Below, piece by piece: positions 17,233-24,601 of a DNA stretch of 64,000 bases. A model generated the notes under the pieces. That model was not told the DNA's origin and made no database searches. It saw nothing but the letters and a program-made list of their open reading frames with translations. The first letter of the stretch is position 1, and every line of letters starts with the position of its first letter. Origin of the DNA: CAWDMN01 sp963803155 (GTDB lineage: Bacteria > Acidobacteriota > Terriglobia > Versatilivoradales > Versatilivoraceae); NCBI GenBank assembly GCA_963803155.1, contig CAWDMN010000040.1, positions 62,001-126,000 of the forward strand, written 5' to 3'. The translations under genes and the position numbers were made by a program.

Positions 17233-17314
17233 ACCACGAAGAACACGAAGAACGCGAAGCAGGGTCTCCTGTTTTCGATTTTCCTGGTTCGTGCCCTTCG
17301 TGTGCTTCGTGGTG
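17233..17314. repeat. Inverted pair of CACGAAG repeats
   Basis: ACCACGAAGAACACGAAG and a further AACGCGAAG (17233-17259) is followed about 30 bases later by CCTTCGTGTGCTTCGTGGTGG (17295-17314 approximately), its imperfect complement. It belongs to the same class of purine-rich inverted pairs as 10211-10423 and 34023-34230. It lies upstream of the C69 peptidase gene; nothing else is seen between 16944 and 17405. Confidence 0.7.
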
Positions 17315-17405
17315 GAAATCCGTGTCCGGGCTAACAGAATTCGACTATTGAGACGATTTCCGTGTCACGGTAACTCCGCGGCTTTTGAGTTCTGGCGGGC
17401 ATGCG

Positions 17406-18872
17406 TCAATTGGAAGACTGCGAAGCCGCTAGAGATTCGCCGGCAAGCGATTTCATGAGCCGATGCATGAACTCTACCCCTTCGTAAAACTCTCGCACCC
17501 CCATCCGTTCATCCCGCCCGTGCGCTCGGGTGTCGTCCAAATCGCCGAACATGCCGGATATCCCATAGACTGGGATTCCGGCTCTGCGCAGATAGACCCC
17601 ATCGCTGGCGCCAGTCGAAATCACGGGGGCAACCACAACTCCGGGCCACATTTCCCGCGTAATCCGTTCGACCGCCTGAACGACATCCTGTCGCAGGGGA
17701 GAGAGAGGCGTGGGTTGGGCGCGATTCAACGGAGTGACGGCGATGGCCGGATCCGCCAAGATGCCAATCAGATTTTTTTGAATTTCCAGCGGTTCGTTAT
17801 CCGGCAAAAGCCTGCAATTGACCACGGCACGAGCTGTTTGAGGGAGAGCATTTTCGGCATGACCGCCGCTGAGTTCGGTGGGCACGCAGGTGGTTCGCAT
17901 CAAGGCGTTGTAGTAAGGCGAGACGGCGGCTAAACGAACGGCGGCCTGCATGTTCGGGAATTGCCGGGAAACCGCCTGCATGTCGTCGGCCACTTGTCCG
18001 GTTTCGCGGGGCGCCATTTGCGCAAAATATCCGCGGGCCGTATCGTTCAGCTGAATCGGGAAATCAAATTGAGACAGCCGGGTCAAGCCCTGGGCCAGCC
18101 GATAAATCGCATTGTCTTTGACCGGCAGGGAACTGTGTCCGCCGCGGTTCTTCACTTCCAGCTGAAAGCTGAGATAGACTTTTTCTCCGGTTTGCATCTC
18201 CAATAATACATGCTGATTCTTCAAAATGACGCCACCCCCCGCATCCGTGTTGACGCAATATTCCGGTTCGATCAGACTGCGATGATGGTCGAGCAGCCAT
18301 TCCACACCGTTGGCGGGACCGCCGGCTTCCTCATCATCCGTGAGCGCCACAATGATATCCCGGTCCGGGACAAAACCCTCTTCACGCAGGCGGATCAAAT
18401 TCGTGATTAGATTTGCCGCCTCGTGCTTGACGTCCGTGGTCCCTCGTCCGTAAAAAAAACCGTCCTTCTCCAAAAACTTGAATGGATCGACCGACCAGTC
18501 TTCCCGGCGAGCTTCCACGACGTCCAGATGCGCAATAAAAAGGAGCGGCCGGAATTTGCCGCTGCCGCGCAACCGGGCCACTAAATTCTGCTTGTGGGGC
18601 AGTGGGCCCAGAATTTTCACATCCTCCGAGGAGTACCCCGCCGCTCTCAGCCGCGCCGCCATAGCCTCAGACGCTTTGGTAATGCCTTTTTCATGCGTGG
18701 TGTTGATTTCAATCAACACCTGGAATATTTCACGAGCCAGATTCTGACTTTCCGCCGGAGGAATCGGATTTTTCTCCACCGCCTGGGCATCGATCTTTGG
18801 CGCTGGAGACAAAAAGAGGATGAGTATAAGAAGACTCAGTAATCCCTCAATCTTGGGTAAGCGATTTGACAT
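17406..18872 (-). CDS. Exported M20 family zinc metallopeptidase
   Basis: The ATG at 18872 is chosen because AGGGAG lies 10 bases upstream and a signal peptide follows directly (MSNRLPKIEGLLSLLILIL...DAQA). The longer frame to 18923 would begin inside a dispersed repeat. The 488-residue enzyme carries the M20 metal and catalytic residues in IAHLDVV (His115), GRGTTDVKHEA (Asp147) and DDEEAGG (Glu181-Glu182), plus the lid domain and C-terminal AHGRDERM. M20 enzymes remove residues from peptides or acyl-amino acids; here in the periplasm. It lies near the C69 peptidase, suggesting peptide scavenging. Its ribosome-binding site is supplied by the leader box of cassette array II. Confidence 0.92.
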   Translation of the reverse strand: MSNRLPKIEGLLSLLILILFLSPAPKIDAQAVEKNPIPPAESQNLAREIFQVLIEINTTHEKGITKASEAMAARLRAAGYSSEDVKILGPLPHKQNLVARLRGSGKFRPLLFIAHLDVVEARREDWSVDPFKFLEKDGFFYGRGTTDVKHEAANLITNLIRLREEGFVPDRDIIVALTDDEEAGGPANGVEWLLDHHRSLIEPEYCVNTDAGGGVILKNQHVLLEMQTGEKVYLSFQLEVKNRGGHSSLPVKDNAIYRLAQGLTRLSQFDFPIQLNDTARGYFAQMAPRETGQVADDMQAVSRQFPNMQAAVRLAAVSPYYNALMRTTCVPTELSGGHAENALPQTARAVVNCRLLPDNEPLEIQKNLIGILADPAIAVTPLNRAQPTPLSPLRQDVVQAVERITREMWPGVVVAPVISTGASDGVYLRRAGIPVYGISGMFGDLDDTRAHGRDERMGVREFYEGVEFMHRLMKSLAGESLAASQSSN

Positions 18873-19520
18873 GGAAATTGACTCCCTAGAAAATCCCCCT
18901 TCAAAGGGGGAATAAGTTTTCATCGTCTTGTTGTGCCGTCAAACTGGCATGTGCAGCTCCTCAGAAAATCCGGGCTTAGCAACAATGAATTCTAAGTCCG
19001 CTCACCCTGAGCTTGTCGAAGGGTGTGCGGACGGGCAAAACAAGGTTTCCCCATTGATGTTAAGCTAACTAATCCCTTGGTTGGCTCGGCTTGCCACGAA
19101 AGAACCGTCCATCCTTCGACAAGCTCAGGACGAACGGTTCTTTATCAGAGTCAGCACCCCATTTTCATTGTCTTGCTGTGACGGCAGCGCCGTCATGGTT
19201 GACTCCTCAGAAAATCGCTGTAAGTTGTTGATATAACACGAGGGTGCCACGGGCAAAAAACAGCATGGTTTACCAGAGTATTTGCCCGTGCTCGAACCAA
19301 TTTTCATTATCTTGTTGTGCCAGCCGCGCTGGCATGGGTGACTCCCTAGAAAATCAAAATTGGGCAAAGGTGGAGCGGGCACGAGTGACCGCCGTCACCG
19401 ATGCACGCTGGCTGGCTAGGCTGGCCAAGCAACGCGCGAAGGGTGACTTCGTCACACTCGCGCGTCCCACCTTGTATTCATTTTCTTGCTGTGCCAGCCA
19501 TGCTGGCATGTTTGCCTCCT
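18871..19520. repeat. Cassette array II: leader, heads and tails C and A
   Basis: Read towards the M20 gene (minus strand): head (19520-19477, truncated), tail A (19476-19356), head (19355-19300), short unique tail (19299-19217), head (19216-19161), tail C (19160-18971), head (18970-18917), short tail, leader GATTTTCTAGGGAGTCA (18895-18879), then the M20 ATG. Each head contains GATTTTCTnnGGAG, an ATG about 8 bases later, a CCAGC...GCTGG hairpin, and ACAACAAGA or similar. Tail C agrees with 43680-43869 at all but about a dozen of 190 positions. The stretch 19521-19855 shows no gene or repeat. Confidence 0.8.
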
Positions 19521-19855
19521 GGGTTGGTTTCGCACCGGCACGGCGAGTCAAAGCGAAGCGCCCTGCCGTTTCAAGAGGGTCATCATCATGGCGCCGTTGT
19601 CCCAGGCGAGTTGCATCGCCAAGACATAATGGGAAAAAGGATAATCTAAACTGGAAATAGAGGGAAAGAATTAGTTTGGCGCGGCGTATCGAGAGCTGAG
19701 AATAGCGAAGCCAAAAACTTTGCTAATGAGGAAAAAGCAACCAATGGCGGGCACATTTCTTATGGCCGCGGTCAACATACTTTAATGATAAGGCTGCGGC
19801 CCAAAAGTTTTCTTTAGTATGTTCCCCTGGGGGAGAGAGGGAACAAATAACAGGA

Positions 19856-20413
19856 TTACCCCAGGTGGATGATGAACCGGCAATGGGCGCCCCCGCGGCG
19901 CACGGATTCCGCCACTTCGACTCGAACTGGCTTGCCAGTGACAATTTCAAAGATCTTCTGATTGTTGGCCTTCGAGCAATCACAATAAGGATCGTCAGGC
20001 GCCGCGGGCCGCTTCGGATTCCACCCGCACACACAATGATTGACGGGATAAATCAAGTTCACCATGTTTCCCTCCTGGCGGCAATTTTCGGGCCCCACGA
20101 TTTTTCCCATCAGCTCCACTAATTTCTCGCCGCTTCCCTGGCTGTCTTTGATCAGCTTTTGCCGGAAATCCAAGGCGCTGCAACAAGCGCGGCCCCGCTC
20201 TTCCAATAATTTGATCAGCGCCGGCCGCCCTAATTGAGTTTCCTCTCGCTGAATAAACTGGGTGAGCCAATCGCGCAGCGATGCGGCATCACAGGAAGCC
20301 GCTGGGCCAGCCGGCTTTTCTTCCGCCGCCTGCAACTGGCCGAGACAGCAAGGCAATGCCATCAAGCTGGCGGCGCCTTTCAATGTGCACTTCAGGAATT
20401 CCTTTCGATCCAT
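19856..20413 (-). CDS. Cys-rich exported protein of unknown function (V4R-like C-terminus?)
   Basis: I do not recognise this gene with certainty. The start at 20413 has GAGG nine bases upstream; a start six codons earlier is possible. The product of 185 residues begins MDRKEFLKCTLKGAASL, resembling a Tat signal with RK in place of RR. It continues with helices and ends in a Cys-rich part: NHCVCGW near 145, PYCDCSK near 160, and HCRFIIHLG at the very end. The closing Gly-x-x-Cys-x-Phe pattern resembles V4R and related small-molecule or metal-binding domains, which is only a suggestion. The CxC pairs could bind a metal. It is divergent from the Tat-exported DegT-family gene, with a repeat array between them. 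Confidence 0.6.
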   Translation of the reverse strand: MDRKEFLKCTLKGAASLMALPCCLGQLQAAEEKPAGPAASCDAASLRDWLTQFIQREETQLGRPALIKLLEERGRACCSALDFRQKLIKDSQGSGEKLVELMGKIVGPENCRQEGNMVNLIYPVNHCVCGWNPKRPAAPDDPYCDCSKANNQKIFEIVTGKPVRVEVAESVRRGGAHCRFIIHLG

Positions 20414-20589
20414 GGGGATAATCCTCTTCATATAAAAGTATGGGGGTCATGAAACGACCAGGGTGATATTGTCCCGTTTGGATGAGTGCTCCATTGCTTT
20501 GGTTGCACGGCTGATTCTTAAACAAAGCAGCTAATGCCAGGCGACTGGTGGTACCGGTGGAACGTGGGCTTGTGCCCGCAGTTATCCTG

Positions 20590-20966
20590 CGCGTTCGCTC
20601 CGCCAATGTCGCCTGCCGAGTGGCGCGGAGAATCGCGCGAAGGGTGACTTCGTCACGCTGACGCGACCCAACTTGGCAAAAATGATATCTCGCTGAAAAG
20701 AGAGTTGACTGAGACACTGGATCGGGCTATGTTCAAATCTGCTTGTCTGCTTTGATGAATTCCATTCATCCAATTTCCAGGGAGCGGCACATGCCAGATC
20801 GGCTGGCAAAACAAGAGGATGGGACGCGCAAGTGTGACGAAGTCACCCTTCGCGCGTCGCTTGGCTAGCCTCGCCTGCCCAGCCAGCGTGCACAGGTGAC
20901 GGCGGTCACTCGTGCCCGCTCCACCTTTGCCCAACTTTGATTTTCTGAGGAGGCGATTCTTATGGA
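20590..20966. repeat. Cassette array III: partial A, head, A, leader of the DegT gene
   Basis: A partial inverted tail A (20590-20677) is followed on the plus strand by a head (20772-20823, ATGCCAGATCGGCTGGCAA), a full tail A (about 20824-20938) and the leader GATTTTCTGAGGAGG (20939-20953). That leader is the ribosome-binding site of the gene at 20962. Tail A here is the inverted counterpart of 19356-19476. Confidence 0.75.
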
Positions 20967-22287
20967 TCGGCGACAATTTCTGGGAACAGCAGGAGTTGGT
21001 TTGCTCGGTGCGAGCGGCCTGACACTCCAGGGGGCGGACGCGGATGCGCCTATACGGGCCACTCCATTGCGGGCAAGTTTCTGGGGACCTGAGTTTTATG
21101 ATGAAAAAGAACTCGGAGAATTGCGGGATGTGCATGGCAGCCGTTCCCCTTTTCGTTGGTATGGTCCGGGCAAACAGATGCCACCGAAAGTGGCGACCTT
21201 TGAAAAGGAATTTGCCGCGCACATGGGGACCCGTTTCGCGGTGGCCGTCACTTCCGGCACAGCGGCGCTGGAAACGGCTCTGGGTGCGCTGCAAATCGGG
21301 CCGGGAGATGAAGTGATCCTGCCGGCATGGACCTGGCATTCCTGCTTTAATGCCATTGTGTTGGCTGGCGCGTTGCCGGTTTTTGCGGAGATCGATGAAT
21401 CTTTCAATATCGATCCCGCTGACATTGAGAGCAAGATCACCCCGCAAACCAAGGTGATCATGGCCGTCCACCTTCAGGGAAATCCCTGCAATCTGGACCG
21501 GGTTATGGCGATCGCGGCAAAACACAAATTGAAGGTATTGGAAGATTGCGCTCAAAGTGTGGGCGCAAGTTACAAAGGCCGCAAGGTGGGTTCCATCGGG
21601 CACATCGGCATTTATAGTCTTCAGTTGAATAAGACCATCACGGCGGGAGAGGGAGGCGCCGTGGTCACCAATGATCCCGCTCTATTCGAACGGGCGGCCC
21701 GCTATCACGATCTTGGAACCCTGCGCGACTTGCACCAGCAAGTGGTGGGAAAGCCGCAGTTCGAGTGGTTTATCGCTCCTCATTTTCGCATGGATGAATT
21801 CCGTGGAGGTGTCCTGCTGGCGCAACTTCGCAAACTTGACACGATCGTATCCGCGGTCAGGGCAAACGCCCGGCGGGTTTACCATGGCATCGAGGATTTG
21901 CCCGGGTTGCGCCTGCGCCAACTGCCCGATCCTGACGGAGAGTTGGGGACCGGCGTATTCCTGGGTTTCTCCACCAAGAAACAACGGGACCGATTTATGG
22001 AGGCGATGGAAAAAGAAAATGTTCCGGCCAGCCCCCCGGGTGGATCCGCCATTCTTCCCGTTTTCCCGCACATCGAGAACAAGGTTACGGTGCACCCGAA
22101 TTGGCCCTCCTTTACAAGCGAACGGGGAAAAGCCATCCGTTATGGAAAGGAGTGCTGTCCGCGAACCATCGACATCTTGAATCGTTTCGCCGGAGTTATG
22201 ATGGATCCGAAGTTTACGGAACAAGATACCCGGGATGCGGTGGCGGCCATTCGCAAAGTCTATGCGGCCATCGGCGGGCGCGGATAG
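20962..22287 (+). CDS. Tat-exported DegT/DnrJ/EryC1/StrS-family PLP aminotransferase-like protein
   Basis: This 441-residue protein starts with a Tat signal, MDRRQFLGTAGVGLLGASG. A full DegT-type aminotransferase fold follows: VTSGTAALETAL binds the cofactor phosphate, then PAWTWHSC, LEDCAQSVGASYKG, and the Schiff-base Lys224 in SLQLNKTITAGEGGA. DegT enzymes in the cytoplasm make aminosugars for cell-surface polymers. Here a cofactor-bound folded enzyme would be exported, as Tat allows, so the substrate is probably periplasmic. No sugar-nucleotide genes are adjacent. The ribosome-binding site comes from a dispersed repeat leader. Confidence 0.88.
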   Translation: MDRRQFLGTAGVGLLGASGLTLQGADADAPIRATPLRASFWGPEFYDEKELGELRDVHGSRSPFRWYGPGKQMPPKVATFEKEFAAHMGTRFAVAVTSGTAALETALGALQIGPGDEVILPAWTWHSCFNAIVLAGALPVFAEIDESFNIDPADIESKITPQTKVIMAVHLQGNPCNLDRVMAIAAKHKLKVLEDCAQSVGASYKGRKVGSIGHIGIYSLQLNKTITAGEGGAVVTNDPALFERAARYHDLGTLRDLHQQVVGKPQFEWFIAPHFRMDEFRGGVLLAQLRKLDTIVSAVRANARRVYHGIEDLPGLRLRQLPDPDGELGTGVFLGFSTKKQRDRFMEAMEKENVPASPPGGSAILPVFPHIENKVTVHPNWPSFTSERGKAIRYGKECCPRTIDILNRFAGVMMDPKFTEQDTRDAVAAIRKVYAAIGGRG

Positions 22288-22336
22288 CCGGAGGGGATAA
22301 ACTTTAAAAGTTGTGTGACTTTGATATTGTGAAATG

Positions 22337-22380
22337 GGGTGAAATTCAAAGTGTGACAACCGGGAGGGAGCCTTCCGGCG
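22337..22380. mobile_element. MITE family 1, half copy
   Basis: GGGTGAAATTCAAAGTGTGACA followed by a GGGAGGGAGCCTTCC block matches one end and part of the interior of the family 1 elements. The other terminal repeat is missing. Confidence 0.6.
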
Positions 22381-22590
22381 GGCCGTTTGTTAGCGCCTTC
22401 CTTGCCGTGCAGCATAACGGGAACGAGGATCGTTTTCCATTGTGGGAGCGGCTCGACGTGCATCTTGCCCTCCCCATAAAAAAATATTTTTGGCTTTAGG
22501 TTTTGTCAGAGGCCCTGATTTAGAATGATCATTTAAGCCTTGGCCGATATCTCAGCCATTATCCTTCCGTGCTTTATTTGCTTCTGAAAA

Positions 22591-22728
22591 ACTGCTCAGC
22601 GCCCCTCCGTTTGTTTAGTGGTCATGGCGAGCTGTGACGAGGCGTGGAGCCTGGCCATCTTTCGCGAAGCCTACGGCTCGCTGGAATAGGCTGACCGTGG
22701 CTGCCAATTGCACAAGGAACTGAGCAGT
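22591..22728. mobile_element. MITE-like element family 3, copy b (inverted)
   Basis: This 138-base element begins ACTGCTCAG and ends CTGAGCAGT, perfect 9-base terminal repeats. Reverse-complemented, it aligns with 1199-1333 over most of its length. It ends 34 bases before the small membrane protein gene, so any promoter of that gene must be in or next to it. Confidence 0.65.
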
Positions 22729-22761
22729 CGCATTTCCGATTTGTTCACAAGAGAGATCCAA

Positions 22762-23007
22762 ATGAGGAGACTAACCCTGATGGGATTCAAACTCAGTATT
22801 GTATTTTCAGGACTTTTCCTTTTGTCCCATTGTTTCTTCCCAGAAAAATCCTTCGCCTACATTGACCCCGGGACGGGCAGCTACTTCCTGCAATTCCTAG
22901 TTGCGGGTCTGTTGGCCCTCCTTTATACACTCAAGGTGTACTGGAAAAGAATACAGGATTCTCTGTTCTTGCCGATCCTCCGAAAATTTAGACGGAAACC
23001 TCAATAA
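22762..23007 (+). CDS. Small inner-membrane protein with IDPGTGS motif
   Basis: The start at 22762 follows AGAGAG. The 81-residue product has a signal-like hydrophobic segment (about 8-26) and FAYIDPGTGSYFLQFLVAG, which opens a second membrane helix. A basic cytoplasmic tail (KRIQDSLFLPILRKFRRKP) ends it. This small family regularly accompanies methyltransferase and alkaline-phosphatase-superfamily membrane genes in surface-polysaccharide or sugar-phosphate regions; its function is not known. The next gene starts 10 bases downstream, so they form an operon. The start codon 18 residues upstream has no good binding site. Confidence 0.8.
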   Translation: MRRLTLMGFKLSIVFSGLFLLSHCFFPEKSFAYIDPGTGSYFLQFLVAGLLALLYTLKVYWKRIQDSLFLPILRKFRRKPQ

Positions 23008-23017
23008 AAGCCCAGCC

Positions 23018-24406
23018 ATGATACACACCATTCCATCATCTTTTCGAGATCCCAGCGGATTTGTCTATCGTCGGGACAATGTGATGTACCGCCAGGTGAA
23101 CCAATGCTACAAAGAGGATTTCGATTCTTTGATTGGAACGGGACTCTTTCAACAACTGGTCAGTGAAGGAATTCTTATACCTCATGAGGAAACCAATTTA
23201 GAACTTGCTGCGACGGCTGACGCTTACAAGGTTCTGCGGCCAGAGCTGGTGGAATATATCTCGTATCCCTACGAATGGAGTTTTTCCCAACTCAAAGATG
23301 CGGCTTTGTTGACGCTGCGCCTGCAGAAAACCGCGCTTGAGTACAACATGTCACTCAAAGACTGCAGCGCGTACAACATTCAATTTCATCAGGGGAAGCC
23401 GGTTTTCATCGATACGCTTTCATTTGAGCGTTGTCGCGAAGGCGAGCCTTGGGTGGCCTATCGGCAATTTTGCCAGCATTTCCTGGCGCCTTTGGCCTTA
23501 ATGAGTCAGGTGGATATCCGGTTCAGTCAACTGCTTCGCATTTATCTGGATGGAATTCCCCTTGACCTGGCCAGTTCACTTCTACCCCTGAGCTGCAGAT
23601 GCAAACTGGGCCTGCTGCTGCATATTCATTTACACGCTCGCTCGCAGAAATATTTTGCGGGTAAGAAGATTAAGCCATCCCACCGCCCGGTAACAAGAAA
23701 AGCGATGTTGGGATTGGTGGATAATTTGAAATCAACGGTCAGCAAGCTAAATTGGAGGCTCCCAAAATCCACCTGGATTGACTACTACCAGTCGTCTTCC
23801 AATTATGTTTCAGAGTCCTTCCAGCACAAAGCGGCACTGGTGGTTGAATTCTTAGAAGAGATTCATCCCAAGCCTGGCCGAGTGCTCGATTTGGGCGCCA
23901 ATACGGGCTTCTTCAGCAGAATCTCGAGTGCCCAGGGGATTTCCACAATTTCCCTGGACATGGATGCCGCCTGTGTGGAGAGAAATTACCAAGAGTGCAT
24001 TCGAAACCGGGAAACCAAGATCCTCCCCTTGCTGATGGATTTGACCAATCCCAGTCCCGGCATTGGCTGGATTCATCAGGAGAGGGCCTCCTGGATGAGC
24101 CGTGGATCCTTTGATGCGGTCTTTGCCTTGGCTTTGATTCACCATCTGGCTATTGCGAACAATATTCCCTTTTCCCGGTGCGCCGAGTTTTTCGACATCC
24201 TAGGCCGTTTTCTGATCATCGAATTTGTTCCCAAAGTAGACTCGCAGGTGCAACTTTTGTTATCCACTCGAAAAGATATTTTTCCCAATTACACTCAAGA
24301 AGAGTTTGAGCGGGTTTTCGGGAAATATTTTGTGATTATCAGGGCGACAAAAATGGAACAAACCGAGCGGGTGTTATATTTGATGAAAAGAATTCGGGAG
24401 GAATAG
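23018..24406 (+). CDS. Class I SAM-dependent methyltransferase, NoeA-like
   Basis: The start at 23018 (MIHTIPSSFRDPSGFV) avoids overlap with the gene upstream; the frame is open earlier but in another frame of that gene. The 462-residue protein has an N-terminal region of about 270 residues, including DCSAYNIQFHQGKPVFIDTLSFE, which resembles a kinase-like or accessory domain. A Rossmann methyltransferase follows, with the SAM-binding motif VLDLGANTGFFS near 288. The architecture matches proteins annotated as NoeA-like, associated with modification of lipo-oligosaccharides or nodulation factors. It probably acts on a surface glycan or lipid-linked sugar. Confidence 0.8.
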   Translation: MIHTIPSSFRDPSGFVYRRDNVMYRQVNQCYKEDFDSLIGTGLFQQLVSEGILIPHEETNLELAATADAYKVLRPELVEYISYPYEWSFSQLKDAALLTLRLQKTALEYNMSLKDCSAYNIQFHQGKPVFIDTLSFERCREGEPWVAYRQFCQHFLAPLALMSQVDIRFSQLLRIYLDGIPLDLASSLLPLSCRCKLGLLLHIHLHARSQKYFAGKKIKPSHRPVTRKAMLGLVDNLKSTVSKLNWRLPKSTWIDYYQSSSNYVSESFQHKAALVVEFLEEIHPKPGRVLDLGANTGFFSRISSAQGISTISLDMDAACVERNYQECIRNRETKILPLLMDLTNPSPGIGWIHQERASWMSRGSFDAVFALALIHHLAIANNIPFSRCAEFFDILGRFLIIEFVPKVDSQVQLLLSTRKDIFPNYTQEEFERVFGKYFVIIRATKMEQTERVLYLMKRIREE

Positions 24407-24601
24407 AATCCGCGCGGCTTTGCCCCGGTTTATAGGTTTCAAGGAATGGATTCTTGCGAGATTTGAGGCAATAATCGACGGCTCACCCGGTTCAAGTGAA
24501 TTCACCGCAGGTGAATGTTGACAGCATTTGCCTCTGAGTTTTACCGTTGGCTCAAGGGCGATCTCCCTTGGTCCGCCAACTTGCAAAAAGGATGCCGCTT
24601 A

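Noticed and set aside
19354..19551. Open frame of 65 codons containing the MPAWLAQQ head and tail A
   Set aside because: It lies wholly in a repeat array and other A copies change frame, so I treat it as repeat DNA and discuss the possible peptide only as a finding.
24407..24601. Small gene or RNA between the convergent methyltransferase and sulfatase genes
   Set aside because: No hairpin with T-run or open frame with support; treated as plain intergenic DNA.
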